NCBI GenBank assembly: GCA_016098155.1
Contig: JAAAJB010000014.1
Coordinates: 62,001 to 126,000 of the forward strand
Direction: 5' to 3'
DNA length: 64,000 bases
Source of the DNA: Actinomortierella ambigua
Taxonomy: Eukaryota; Mortierellomycota; Mortierellomycetes; Mortierellales; Mortierellaceae
A model generated the notes under the pieces. It was not told the DNA's origin. It worked only from the letters and a program-made list of their open reading frames with translations, and searched no databases. Of the stretch, positions 55,161 to 64,000 are shown one piece after another; positions within the stretch are counted from its first letter, which is position 1; every line of letters begins with the position of its first letter. Made by a program: the position numbers and the translations under genes.

Positions 55161-55466
55161 ATGAAGCGCTCTCTGGTTCTCTTTTCTACACTGCTTGTCT
55201 GCATCGCCAGCATCACCATCGTCGCCGCCAAAATCGAACCATATTGTTATGAACGGTGTGAAGAGGCCCATGGCGATGGTACTTGGGTGTGTGACGATCT
55301 GTGCAACACGTGCCGGTGCACTAAGGATGGCGTGAGCAGCACAGAAAAGGAATGCAGTCCCTACTCGCAGCAGACATGTTTTACAGTCAAAGGGCGCGGC
55401 TCTTTTTATTGCGCAGGAGGATCTGCAAGGTGCAAATGTGGACCAAAGGGGTTGATTTACTTTTAG
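55161..55466 (+). CDS. Small cysteine-rich secreted protein
   Basis: Intronless, 101 aa. The signal peptide MKRSLVLFSTLLVCIASITIVAA is followed by a ~77-residue mature part with 11 Cys spaced C-x3-C, C-x3-C-x2-C-x-C, then C, C, C, and C-x-C. It has the look of a disulfide-stabilised extracellular protein such as an antimicrobial, inhibitor or effector-like peptide, but I do not recognise a family. The odd Cys count leaves one free or used for dimerisation. It converges with the ABC transporter on the opposite strand, 125 bp away. Confidence 0.7.
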   Translation: MKRSLVLFSTLLVCIASITIVAAKIEPYCYERCEEAHGDGTWVCDDLCNTCRCTKDGVSSTEKECSPYSQQTCFTVKGRGSFYCAGGSARCKCGPKGLIYF

Positions 55467-55591
55467 AACTGTCTTGCACCGTGGTCACTACCATCCTATC
55501 TTCTCTTTCTCCCCTTTCTTTTGTTGGTGTCAACATCTCTCAATTGTGCGATTTACTATTTATTTTTACTTCTGTCCCCCCCAAATAAAGG

Positions 55592-58500
55592 CTACTTGTT
55601 CTGCTTCTTGTCCTTCTTTGAACCCTTCTGGTCCTTGGGATCGACATCCGTGACCTCATAACCGAGGTAGCCCTGCGGGTTAGCGTCTCGGATCACGCGC
55701 AGGAAAACATCCTCGAGCGAGATTTGCGAGATACCCCAACCTTCGATCAGCGACTCGGAGGCCTCGGCCGGCAACTGTAGTTCCTCCACCGCCGACGACG
55801 ATGACAACGACGCTGCAGAAGCCGACGCCGATGGCAGGTTGTTGCCGCCGCCAGTGCCGGCATCGACGCCCTCGAGCCAACGGACAAGGCTTGGGATCAT
55901 GGGCGTGGCCTCGGATGGCAACTGGTAGATCAGTGCGCCCGCAGAGTCGTCGGCCAACTCGGCCCCCGGAATCATCTTTTCGATGACCGACTTGACCTTG
56001 TCTGACTTGGCGGGCTCAGTCACCAGGTTGACGCGGTAGCCTGATCCAAACTTGTTCTTCAGATGAACACCGTTGCCAATGGCACTATTAGTAGGAGAGG
56101 AATAAGAAAAAGAAAAAAGAGGTATTAGCATTTTGATTCTCCTCTCGATAATTTTGACATGAAAACATCGCGCACCACATAAAATAGAACATTACCGAAG
56201 TCGACCGTGAGCCATGATACAAATGCGATCGCCAAGGACATCCGCCTCCTCCATCGAGTGGGTCGTGAGGACGATGATACGGCCGTGTTTAAACTTTTCG
56301 ATAAACGACCACACATTGCGACGGTTGACCGGATCCATGCCCGTCGTAGGTTCGTCCATAAAGATGATCTTTGGATCGCCCAAGGTCGAGATGACCATCG
56401 ACAAACGACGCTTCATACCGCCCGAGTACGTACCGGCCATGCGGTCCTTGACCTTCCACAACCGGACAGCCTTCAGGCGCTCCTCCGCCAACGCCGGGAT
56501 ATCGACCGCGGGCACATTCTTCAACCCCGCATAGAGCTCGATATGTTCCCACGCCGACATTTCGTCAAACAAGATGTCATGTTGAGGACAAACACCCATC
56601 ATGCTTCGGATCTGCGGCATATCCCTGTCCATCGACAATCCATAAAACAAGGCATCTCCTCCCGAGGACTTTGTCAACCCCGACAACATATTCATCGACG
56701 ACGTCTTTCCAGCACCGTTCTGGCCCAGCAAGATCATCGTGCTGCCCTCGTTCAGCGTCAGACACAGATCCTTGACCGCAATCTTGTCCAGCTTTGTCGA
56801 CCGGAACATGGACTGTCGAAAGATCTTTTGGAGATGCACGATCCGCGCCTGGGTCCGCGTTTGGTCGTCCAACGCCCGCTCACGTTCCATCTGCACATCC
56901 GCGTCCTCGTCCTCCTGAAGGGCCATGTCGTCCAGATGGTCACGGTTCTTCTTTTTCAACAACTTGGCCGTTCGTCGGTCCTTGTCCTGCCTCTGCTGCT
57001 CGATCCACTCGCTCTCCGACCGCGCGTTGCCGAGCATGCGGAGCTTGAGCCCGTAGAACCGTGGGTCGAGGAAGAAGAGCGCGTGTCGTCGGTTGCCGTA
57101 CTCGTCCGCAACCACCTGGTCAAAGTAGAGTGTCAGAATCGCAAAGAATCCAATGTTCATCAACAGTAGGTACCAGGACTGGATCGGCGCTGGCACATCT
57201 GGGTGTCGTGTCCGGTACTCGTCGTAGGTTGGCGTGTACATTTGCGGGATTGGCTGGTAGAGGTCAGACCAGTGGAAGCCCGGTCCGGGGACATAGGTGT
57301 CCGTCAGAACGTCGTACCGGCCCGTTGACAACATGGAGATATCCAAAAAGATTTTGCCAAAGTTGAAGAATGGCAAGAACATCAAGACTAAGGTTGAAGA
57401 AAAAGAAAAGAAAGAGAAATAAGATGGGTGAGTGTGTGTGTATGTGTGTTGGGGAGGCGAGTCCATGTCACAAAATCACAATGACTTCTCTCTCTCTCGC
57501 CATTACGTACCATACTTAGCAACGGGTGAGGTGCCCTCATCGTACCAGATGTATCCGACAAAGGGGTTGGAGAACACCATGCTCTGAAACAACAGACCGA
57601 TGATGAACAGGAAGATACCGATCAAGATGGCCGTACGGCTCGCCTTGACCATCGTCGTCAGCCAAAAAGCCATGGTAACCATGGCCAATCCAAACAAGAC
57701 AAACGAGATGAAGAGAACACCAAAGTTGGCATTCTTGAAGGCATCGAATCCAAAAGCAACGCCAAAGCCCGACAGCACAATCGCCGAGATGACCACCAAG
57801 ACAGAGTTTGACAACCACCACGAAAGCCAGTAGACCACCGTCTTGAGACCCATCATCTGCATACTATGCCGAAGATGCAGCTCCTTCTCACCGACCAACT
57901 GATTCAAGACACAGATGAAAATGACCATCATCGAGCAAAAGAAGAACATGGCGCCCAGCTGCTGGATCACCTGGTCGGCCGTGCGGGCCGGCGGCACCTT
58001 GGGAAAGTCCTTGAGCTCGACATCGAGGTCGGTCGTGGAGGTGCCACTGACAATCATGATCGCCTCATCGACAGCACGCGTGAACGAGAGGAGTGAATCG
58101 CCAAAGGGATCCGTCTGGTTCGCATCCGAGGTATAGTTGAACCAGGTCTGGTAGCGATAGTTCTTGGGCGGCCCATCGACGATCGAAAACTCGATGCCAA
58201 AGCGGGTGGTGTTTGGGAACTGGATGCCATACTGGTAGATAAAGTCGGTGTTCGGGACCGGCACAAAGCCATACGTGCGTTCGGGTGCGGCCATGGCATT
58301 TGTCGCAACCGTCCACGGTTGCTCAAACTGGAACGACACCTTGGGCTCGCGGACCTGGTTACGGCTGTTGACTGTCTCCAGGATCTGGCGCACCTCTGGG
58401 GTATCGGGCGTGAACATGAGGTTCACGCAGGGGCTGGTTGGCGTGCGGCCCTGACAGTTGGTAATGCCAGGAAGAGTCCAGCTCTCCGGGTGGTAGTTGG

Positions 58501-59113
58501 ACCGCAATTGACGTGCCGTGTCTGCCTTTTGGAGAATCCACAGCAAGAGTAGGAACAGGATGGGACCCAAAAGTGTTTGGGCAAACGTCGAGCGACGGTA
58601 GCGGATCTAAGGAAAGGAGGGGGAGGGGGGAGGAAGTATGATCGAACTCACTTTAGTGTTCCGCTTTTTGCATGCATTCGTGCACGTTCCACGACAGGAA
58701 AGTCAAATGTGTTGAGATGGGGACGAGTACGTGGCCAAGGGTCCTCCGATGTTCCACCTTGATCACTGCACTGTCAGGGGGAGGTGATCCCCCTAGCGAA
58801 CCTCCCAAAACGGTCAATTGGCTTCTGTAAGAGATTCTGGGCAAGGAAAGAATGAAGTGCCATAAGGAAGGGGAAGCAGGGTGCTCACCTGAAGGACAGT
58901 GTTGCGCTTCAGCATAGTCCCTAGTTGACGAAAGGCAATAGCCAAAGTGCCTTTGGGAGCACGGCTCTGAGACGACTTTATGGCAGCCTCGGGACTCTGC
59001 ACATGCATGGCATCGACCTGCCCCTGGTTTTGCTGATGCGAAATGGACCGGCGAAGTCGCAGATCCTGCAGGGCATGGTCCTGCCCGCTTCCCTGCTGAT
59101 GCTGGCCAGCCAT
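55592..59113 (-). CDS. Half-size ABCA-type ABC transporter
   Basis: Four exons on the minus strand: 59113-58889, 58606-57511, 57387-56196 and 56084-55592; 1001 aa. A cytosolic N-terminus precedes a first TM (LLGPILFLLLLWIL). A ~215-residue extracytoplasmic loop with sequons follows, then five to six more TM segments, and one nucleotide-binding domain. Walker A is GQNGAGKT (about 662), signature YSGGMKRR (about 761), Walker B IIFMDEPTTGMDP (about 781), H-loop LTTHSMEEAD (about 817). The order TMD-NBD and GMKRR are typical of ABCA. Animal ABCA proteins are full-size; this half form probably dimerises. It likely moves lipids (inference). The usual Leu of LSGG is Tyr here. The C-terminal domain carries an Ala/Ser/Gly insertion and a Lys-rich end. 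Confidence 0.92.
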
Positions 59114-60163
59114 GGAATGGAATGAGGAAGGGGGAGAGGGGGGACGTGTTGCGACTTGAAGAATGAGAGCGTATGTGTTGTATCTGGCGGAGTCGCAAAG
59201 GGTCACAGCAGCGAGGCAGGCGGCTTCCTTTCTTTCAGGAACAAAGAGGAAAGGAGAGAGGAAAAGGGAACAGAGAGAGATGAGGTGAATGGGGAATGGC
59301 AACGTGTAATGGAGTGGTGCAACGATATTAGAAAAGAGAGAATGAGCGAAATGGCCCAACGTATCCTTTCTGCCAATAGAGGAGACTGAACTGGAGAGGG
59401 AGGTGCCAAACTCGTTTTTTGCAAAAGTGCTCACTCTTTTTTTTTTTTTTTGGATTGTGGGAGGGGGATGGCCCGAAGGACAAAAGTCTATTTATCCTCT
59501 TTGTTATTTGCCCTGCCTTCCTTCGACCCTTTTTTTTTGTGCGCAGAACCTCATCTAGCTTGGCAACAGCCATGTTCATTCATGGTGCTGTCGGCTCTGC
59601 CTACCCTGCAGCGTCTCGTCGGACAGATCGCCCCTAATGAAAATAACTTTCATTCGTCCCCTTTCTCCTCTTCTTCTTCTTCTTCTTCTTCTTCTTAATC
59701 GGCGGCGGATTGCTACCTATTCCTTGGCATTCCCGTATCAATCTGGGCCTTTCGAAAAAAAACACGCCGGAAAGAAGGGTCGAAAGACGCATGTCTTTGA
59801 TCTTGCCCCGATCAGACAATGGCACGATGATGCGTCTTTTTCTCTGCTGCGCGCTCTTGGAATCTTAGAGTCTCGACCATCTCTTCCCCTCACCCCATTG
59901 TCCAGTTGCTTCTTGCTTGGAAAACCATCGCGCCATCTTCCTACCCTACGCATATGTAACGCAAAAACGCAAACTGGCTTTAACCTTAATTGCCAGCACG
60001 ATATCAATTACATTTCTCCATACACACAATCCCACTGTGTTGTCATAAAAACGACTCCTCATTTTTTTGGTAATGCCACAAGTTTTTTGTTATTACATGT
60101 ATTGTTTTCAGAGTATCTCCTTCCTTCTCCTTGTTGCTATTTAGTAGTCACTGTGATCAAACC
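59114..60163. other. Intergenic 1.05 kb with TTC microsatellite
   Basis: No supported gene. A TTC repeat lies at 59668-59696. Poly-T and poly-A runs are common. The region separates the ABCA start from the 3' end of the SARAF gene. Confidence 0.55.
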
Positions 60164-61483
60164 TCACCGGCGACGAGTGCCGCCATAACCGGTCGACGAC
60201 CGCATGCCGGAACCAGAAGACGAGGAAGAGGACGACGATCGATGGGTCGACCCTGAGCCTCCGCTATTACTGCTTGGCCGATACCCAAATCCAGACGTCG
60301 AAGGCCCGGCAGCATAACTGCTGCCTCCATAGCTATCATAATACATGGCCTCGCGCTCTCGATTCCGGTTGGCCGCCGAGGTAGCCAGGTAGGTTGCTAG
60401 GCCACCCATACCAACTCCGCTCCAGAATCCAGGACGGTACCCACTGCCTTCTGAGGATGATGAAGTGCCGGTCGACTTGAAGTAGCCAGGTGGCGGTGCA
60501 GATCCTCCTCCATAACCGGCCGGTCCACCACCAAATCCTGGCCCACCACCGCCCCCACCACCACCACTATTGCGTGAATGTGGGTCTGAAGGTTGATAAG
60601 GCGGTGGAGGACCATCACGATGGGATGAAGCGGCCCATGACTGGTAGAACGAGTAGATAACAAGGCCTGCAAAGCCAAACGCCAGGACCGAGAAGACCTT
60701 GTCGGACTGCGATCGTCTTTTTGCTAGATTTTCAAGGCAACGAAATTAAGAACAAAAGTATAAGGGGGTAAGGGTCGACAGTTCCTTAAACAGAGAGCTC
60801 TAACAAAAACAAATATGTTCACCCCCCCCCCCCTTACTCAACTTACCAGCTCTCCTCCATGGCTCAAAGGATTCACCCCAAGAGTTGCTGTCCTCACGGT
60901 ATCCGGCGTATCTTAGGGTATACTCCAGTCCACAGCTGCCTTTGGTGATATATGGATCATCTGGATACGCGTAACCTAGATTGTTCCAATTAAAAAGTAT
61001 CGAGAAAAGAAAACAAAATTGGTGAGCACCGATGGGGGGTAAAACAAAATAAAAAAGATAGAGAAACGTGGTCCTTTTCGTTGGCTAGGACACAAAAGCC
61101 ATGTATGTCAATGTACCTTCGCACAAGACCTCAAGTTCACCAAAGCGGATATCGCTAGGCATGTCAGCCTTGCACTCCCACTGAATGTCGACACCATCCG
61201 AACCAACGTTGGTACACTGGACGACCTCGGGACGGAACCCGCTGCCCATGGCGTTGCCACCAACGCACTTGAGCTGAGGAACAGGATGCGTTCGTCGGAA
61301 CGCCGTTTTCCTGCCGTCCCGAAGCGTCAGTGCCTTGACATCCTTGAGCAGTACCCTATCAGCGTAAGGCTGCGCAGCGGCTTGTTCGTGGAACAGGGAG
61401 AGGAAGAGCAGGGAAGCGACGGCCAAGGTGGCCATTCGGTGGCTCCATGCTGGTCTGCCTTTTGGGCCAATTGAAAGCTTCAT
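60164..61483 (-). CDS. SARAF: SARAF (store-operated calcium entry regulator) homologue
   Basis: Three exons on the minus strand: 61483-61117, 60975-60847 and 60723-60164; phases 1 and 1; 351 aa. The signal peptide ends near AAAQP (residues ~35-39). The luminal domain has the family core RVLLKDVKALTL, VPQLKCVGGNA and WECKADMPSDIRFG, then KGSCGLEYTL. One TM follows (VFSVLAFGFAGLVIYSFY, about 173-193). The cytosolic tail is Gly/Ser/Tyr-rich with GFWSGVGMGGLATYL and ends GYGGTRRR, matching the animal SARAF C-terminus. In animals SARAF sits in the ER membrane and inactivates STIM-Orai calcium entry. Whether this fungus has such a partner cannot be seen here. Confidence 0.93.
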
Positions 61484-64000
61484 TCAGAGTCGAGTCAGTC
61501 GATGAGGAATGAATGAAGAAACCGAGATGGGTAATGGATGCGAGGGACAGAAAGAAGGGGAGAAGGGGAGGAGGTGTGGGAACAAATGCCAGAGACGAAG
61601 AAACAGGAGAGAACGAATGAGAGACAAAAAGGAGGGGTAAGGGAACAAGCCAGAAAAGCCAAGAGTCGAGACACGCGCTGCCACGTTTACGACGTGAAAT
61701 CAAAAAACCATACATACGCCCTTCCTCAAATGGAAATACGTCGTCGTAATCGGAGTCTCCATGGGATTCTGGAAAGTGCAAGACGTTACAAGTAAAACCA
61801 CGCCAATGCCTTTAGAGTATCAACGAACCCGGAAGAAATCTAGACTGGGTTTCCATCTCTTTTTCGTGTCCAACAACCACCGTGAGGATGATGCCAGTTG
61901 GAACCATACAACATGCATGCCTCCATACGATAGGATGTAATCGGCAGTCTTCTCACAAAATACAGAAACTGGTCCTACGGAGCATGTGTCGCTATCAACG
62001 TAATCTGGCCTTGACTTCCTGCTCTACTGCCAGGATCTTGGAGGCGTAGCACAGCCAATGCCTGCTGCCTATAGTATTTAGCCCCTCTCCTAACGATATT
62101 ACAGGCAATGCAAAGGCCAGACTACCGACTCCACAGATGTGTTCATTTTGAAAAAAAAAAAAAAAAAAAAAAATCCAGATGCTTTTAGTCGTACAAATTG
62201 CATATTCCCCGGGCCGCCTGCCTCTCCGTCACAGTGGGAATGATCCCCGGCGTGTCTTGCTTCATAAATTTCAACCCTCACCAAGACTGGCAAGCCTTGG
62301 CTAAGCGCCCCTTTGTAGTGACCTACTGTATCTCCAGAGAGCGGATATGCACCAAGGGTCCCTTCATGCACTTTTATCAAACCGGCCCTAGCAAAAGTAT
62401 CTTCACTAGGGACCTAAATGGCTTTGGAGTACGACCAGGTGGTCTCAAAGACAGATTCAATGGCCTGGAAACCAGCGATGATAGCAGGGATGAAGGTGCC
62501 TTGATTCAAAGGTGGGCTGCCCAAACGGCCTCTCATCTTGGCAATGTGCTTCGAACTCGTTTTCGCGCCATGTACACCTGGTGACAGTGGAATGATCTCC
62601 GGCGCTGCACAGACAGCAAACACGACATGGCTGCTTAACGCTCCCTAGCTCTTCACACTGGTCATGGTCGGGGAAAGATTGACAGCCAATGGGATGGTAG
62701 TCGCAGGCGCACCGTGACCTACAATTAATCGCGGAAGAGGTTGTGAACCCCACCCAGTGCAGGGAGCCAGATGGAATTGCATAGCTGTAGTAGAGTTACC
62801 CATTTTTTGCCAAGTACTCGGTAGGCATCGAAAAGTATTGTACGCCAAAGAGTGCAACATACCAGAAGTCGTGATTTTACAATGCGAGCCTTTGGAATCG
62901 AGACCCCGGAACGAACACTACCGGTAATTCCCAACCAATGGTGATCGGCCGAAACATTTCGCTGAAACAGACGAGCACGGGCCATCTGGTAACCCCCTTG
63001 GTTGGTGTAGGGTGCCACGCTCCCCATCGAACAAGCTGATCACCCAGCCACACTTCCATGGCCATTTATGTTTAACCACTCTTTTGCTTTAAAACTATGC
63101 TCTCTAAAGAACGCACTACACCTTGAGACGCTTTCCGCACAATAGCCCTTTGCATTTGGGAGTCCACAATGCGGTGTTTCACCTTCGAGTTCTGTGGATG
63201 GACTAGGCATAATTTATCTTCTCCAACTACCAGTAATGACGTGAAATTTGAGAGAGGAATGAACTAGTACTTCGAGGAACTGTACATGCTTCACAGGGAC
63301 CATCAATCTGGAATTCCGGAGCGCGATATAAGGCATGAGTGGGCATTTAGCTTAGCACGCGCTTCATATCCTGAGTTGGCAACCTTGCGGTCGTAGTGAT
63401 GACATGCAATTCTCACCTCTCAGTGACCTTCAGAAGGTATTGTTTTTTGGCTTCAAGTTTGTGACGATGCAACACAGCCTGCTCTATGTACGCAAGTAAT
63501 GGTATTCAGTGATAGCACTAGCTACACCACCACCAATCTTCCACCTACGCAATCAATATTGCTTTGTTTTCCACTCCACCAGTCTACTCTGTGCTTCCTC
63601 GAAGCTCTTCGCGAACATTGCGCTGCATCTTGGGGCAACACGATCTCACTCAATGCGCCTGTGAATTTCGAGCATGAAAGTCCGCCTTTACCCCGTACCC
63701 TGTGGAAAACCATCTGGGTCTCCCTTTTCCATTTACAGCTGGACTCGATTCCCATCTAATGAAGCCACAGCAAGCATTGGCCGGGAATGACTGATCTTTG
63801 TGCACGATCTTTTATCTTGGCATCAAAAGAAAACAATACAACTTTGCCTTTCTTCCTTTGTGCACACCTCGCCCTCCCGGAGACTTCAGTCGTCGCGTCC
63901 CGACTAGCGAATCCACGACCTGTCTCTTTACGAAACGCTCGTTCTCTAGAGTTGGGACAATCTCCATCCCCTCCTTCCCTCGACTCCCTCCCGCTTTAAC
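61484..64000. other. Terminal gene-poor region with possible coding relic
   Basis: 2.5 kb without a supported gene. On the minus strand, 62200-62880 stays almost open in one frame with two stops (near 62647 and 62413). It reads in pieces such as EIIPLSPGVHGAKTSSKHIAK and GDTVGHYKGALSQGLPVLV, suggesting decayed coding DNA. I do not recognise it. A poly-A run lies at about 62150-62173. The final 500 bp are CT-rich. Confidence 0.35.

Noticed and set aside
1..64000. CRISPR arrays, bacterial operons or ribosome binding sites
   Set aside because: No regularly spaced identical repeats; genes have spliceosomal introns and eukaryotic families, so bacterial signals are not expected.

Overview
The window looks like a nuclear segment of an early-diverging filamentous fungus. 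Mortierellomycota (Mortierella and relatives) is my best guess. Direct evidence: most genes have short GT...AG introns with consistent phases; intergenic DNA is rich in CT/GA tracts and long homopolymers; and the proteins are eukaryotic (kinesin, eIF2A, Atx1, SARAF, ABCA transporter, mitochondrial ribosomal proteins). The clade assignment is inference, from the mix of CsbD-like proteins, a kinase-Sel1 fusion, and beta-propeller/transmembrane/proline-rich-tail proteins. Exon coordinates in each evidence field were worked out by hand from splice motifs and phase continuity.

Region 1 (0.5-19.1 kb) is a cell-surface cluster. It holds three paralogues of a protein starting MGQL[DE] (487-2803, 3066-5117, 16919-19123), each with three exons, one transmembrane (TM) helix near residue 360-405 and a Pro/Ser-rich tail. 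A kelch-type protein (12452-14551, minus) has the same layout but also a signal peptide and a 15-nt microexon. Between them lie two paralogous three-TM glycoprotein genes (6392-7972 and 10305-11876, minus) inside a roughly 2.8-kb segmental duplication. A hypothetical ORF and a frameshifted remnant sit at 15.4-16.3 kb.

Region 2 (19.2-28.4 kb) is mostly housekeeping: two tandem CsbD-like stress proteins, an NADP-dependent MDR oxidoreductase, eIF2A, a divergent pair of mitochondrial ribosomal proteins (uS14m and uL6m) and an FHA-domain gene whose first exon I could not find. A MITE-like hairpin lies at 28.9-29.2 kb.

Region 3 (29.8-42.8 kb) has a very large kinesin-12-like motor (2096 aa), a TKL-like kinase fused to Sel1 repeats, the copper chaperone Atx1 with a two-codon first exon, and a secreted cyanovirin-N-like lectin in three exons. 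A 4.9-kb gene-poor stretch follows.

Region 4 (47.7-61.5 kb) has an UNC93-like membrane protein with a long disordered tail, 2 kb of GA/CT low-complexity DNA, a dolichyl-diphosphatase-like PAP2 enzyme with a large insertion, a small cysteine-rich secreted protein, a half-size ABCA transporter and a SARAF orthologue. The last 2.5 kb has no gene I can support.
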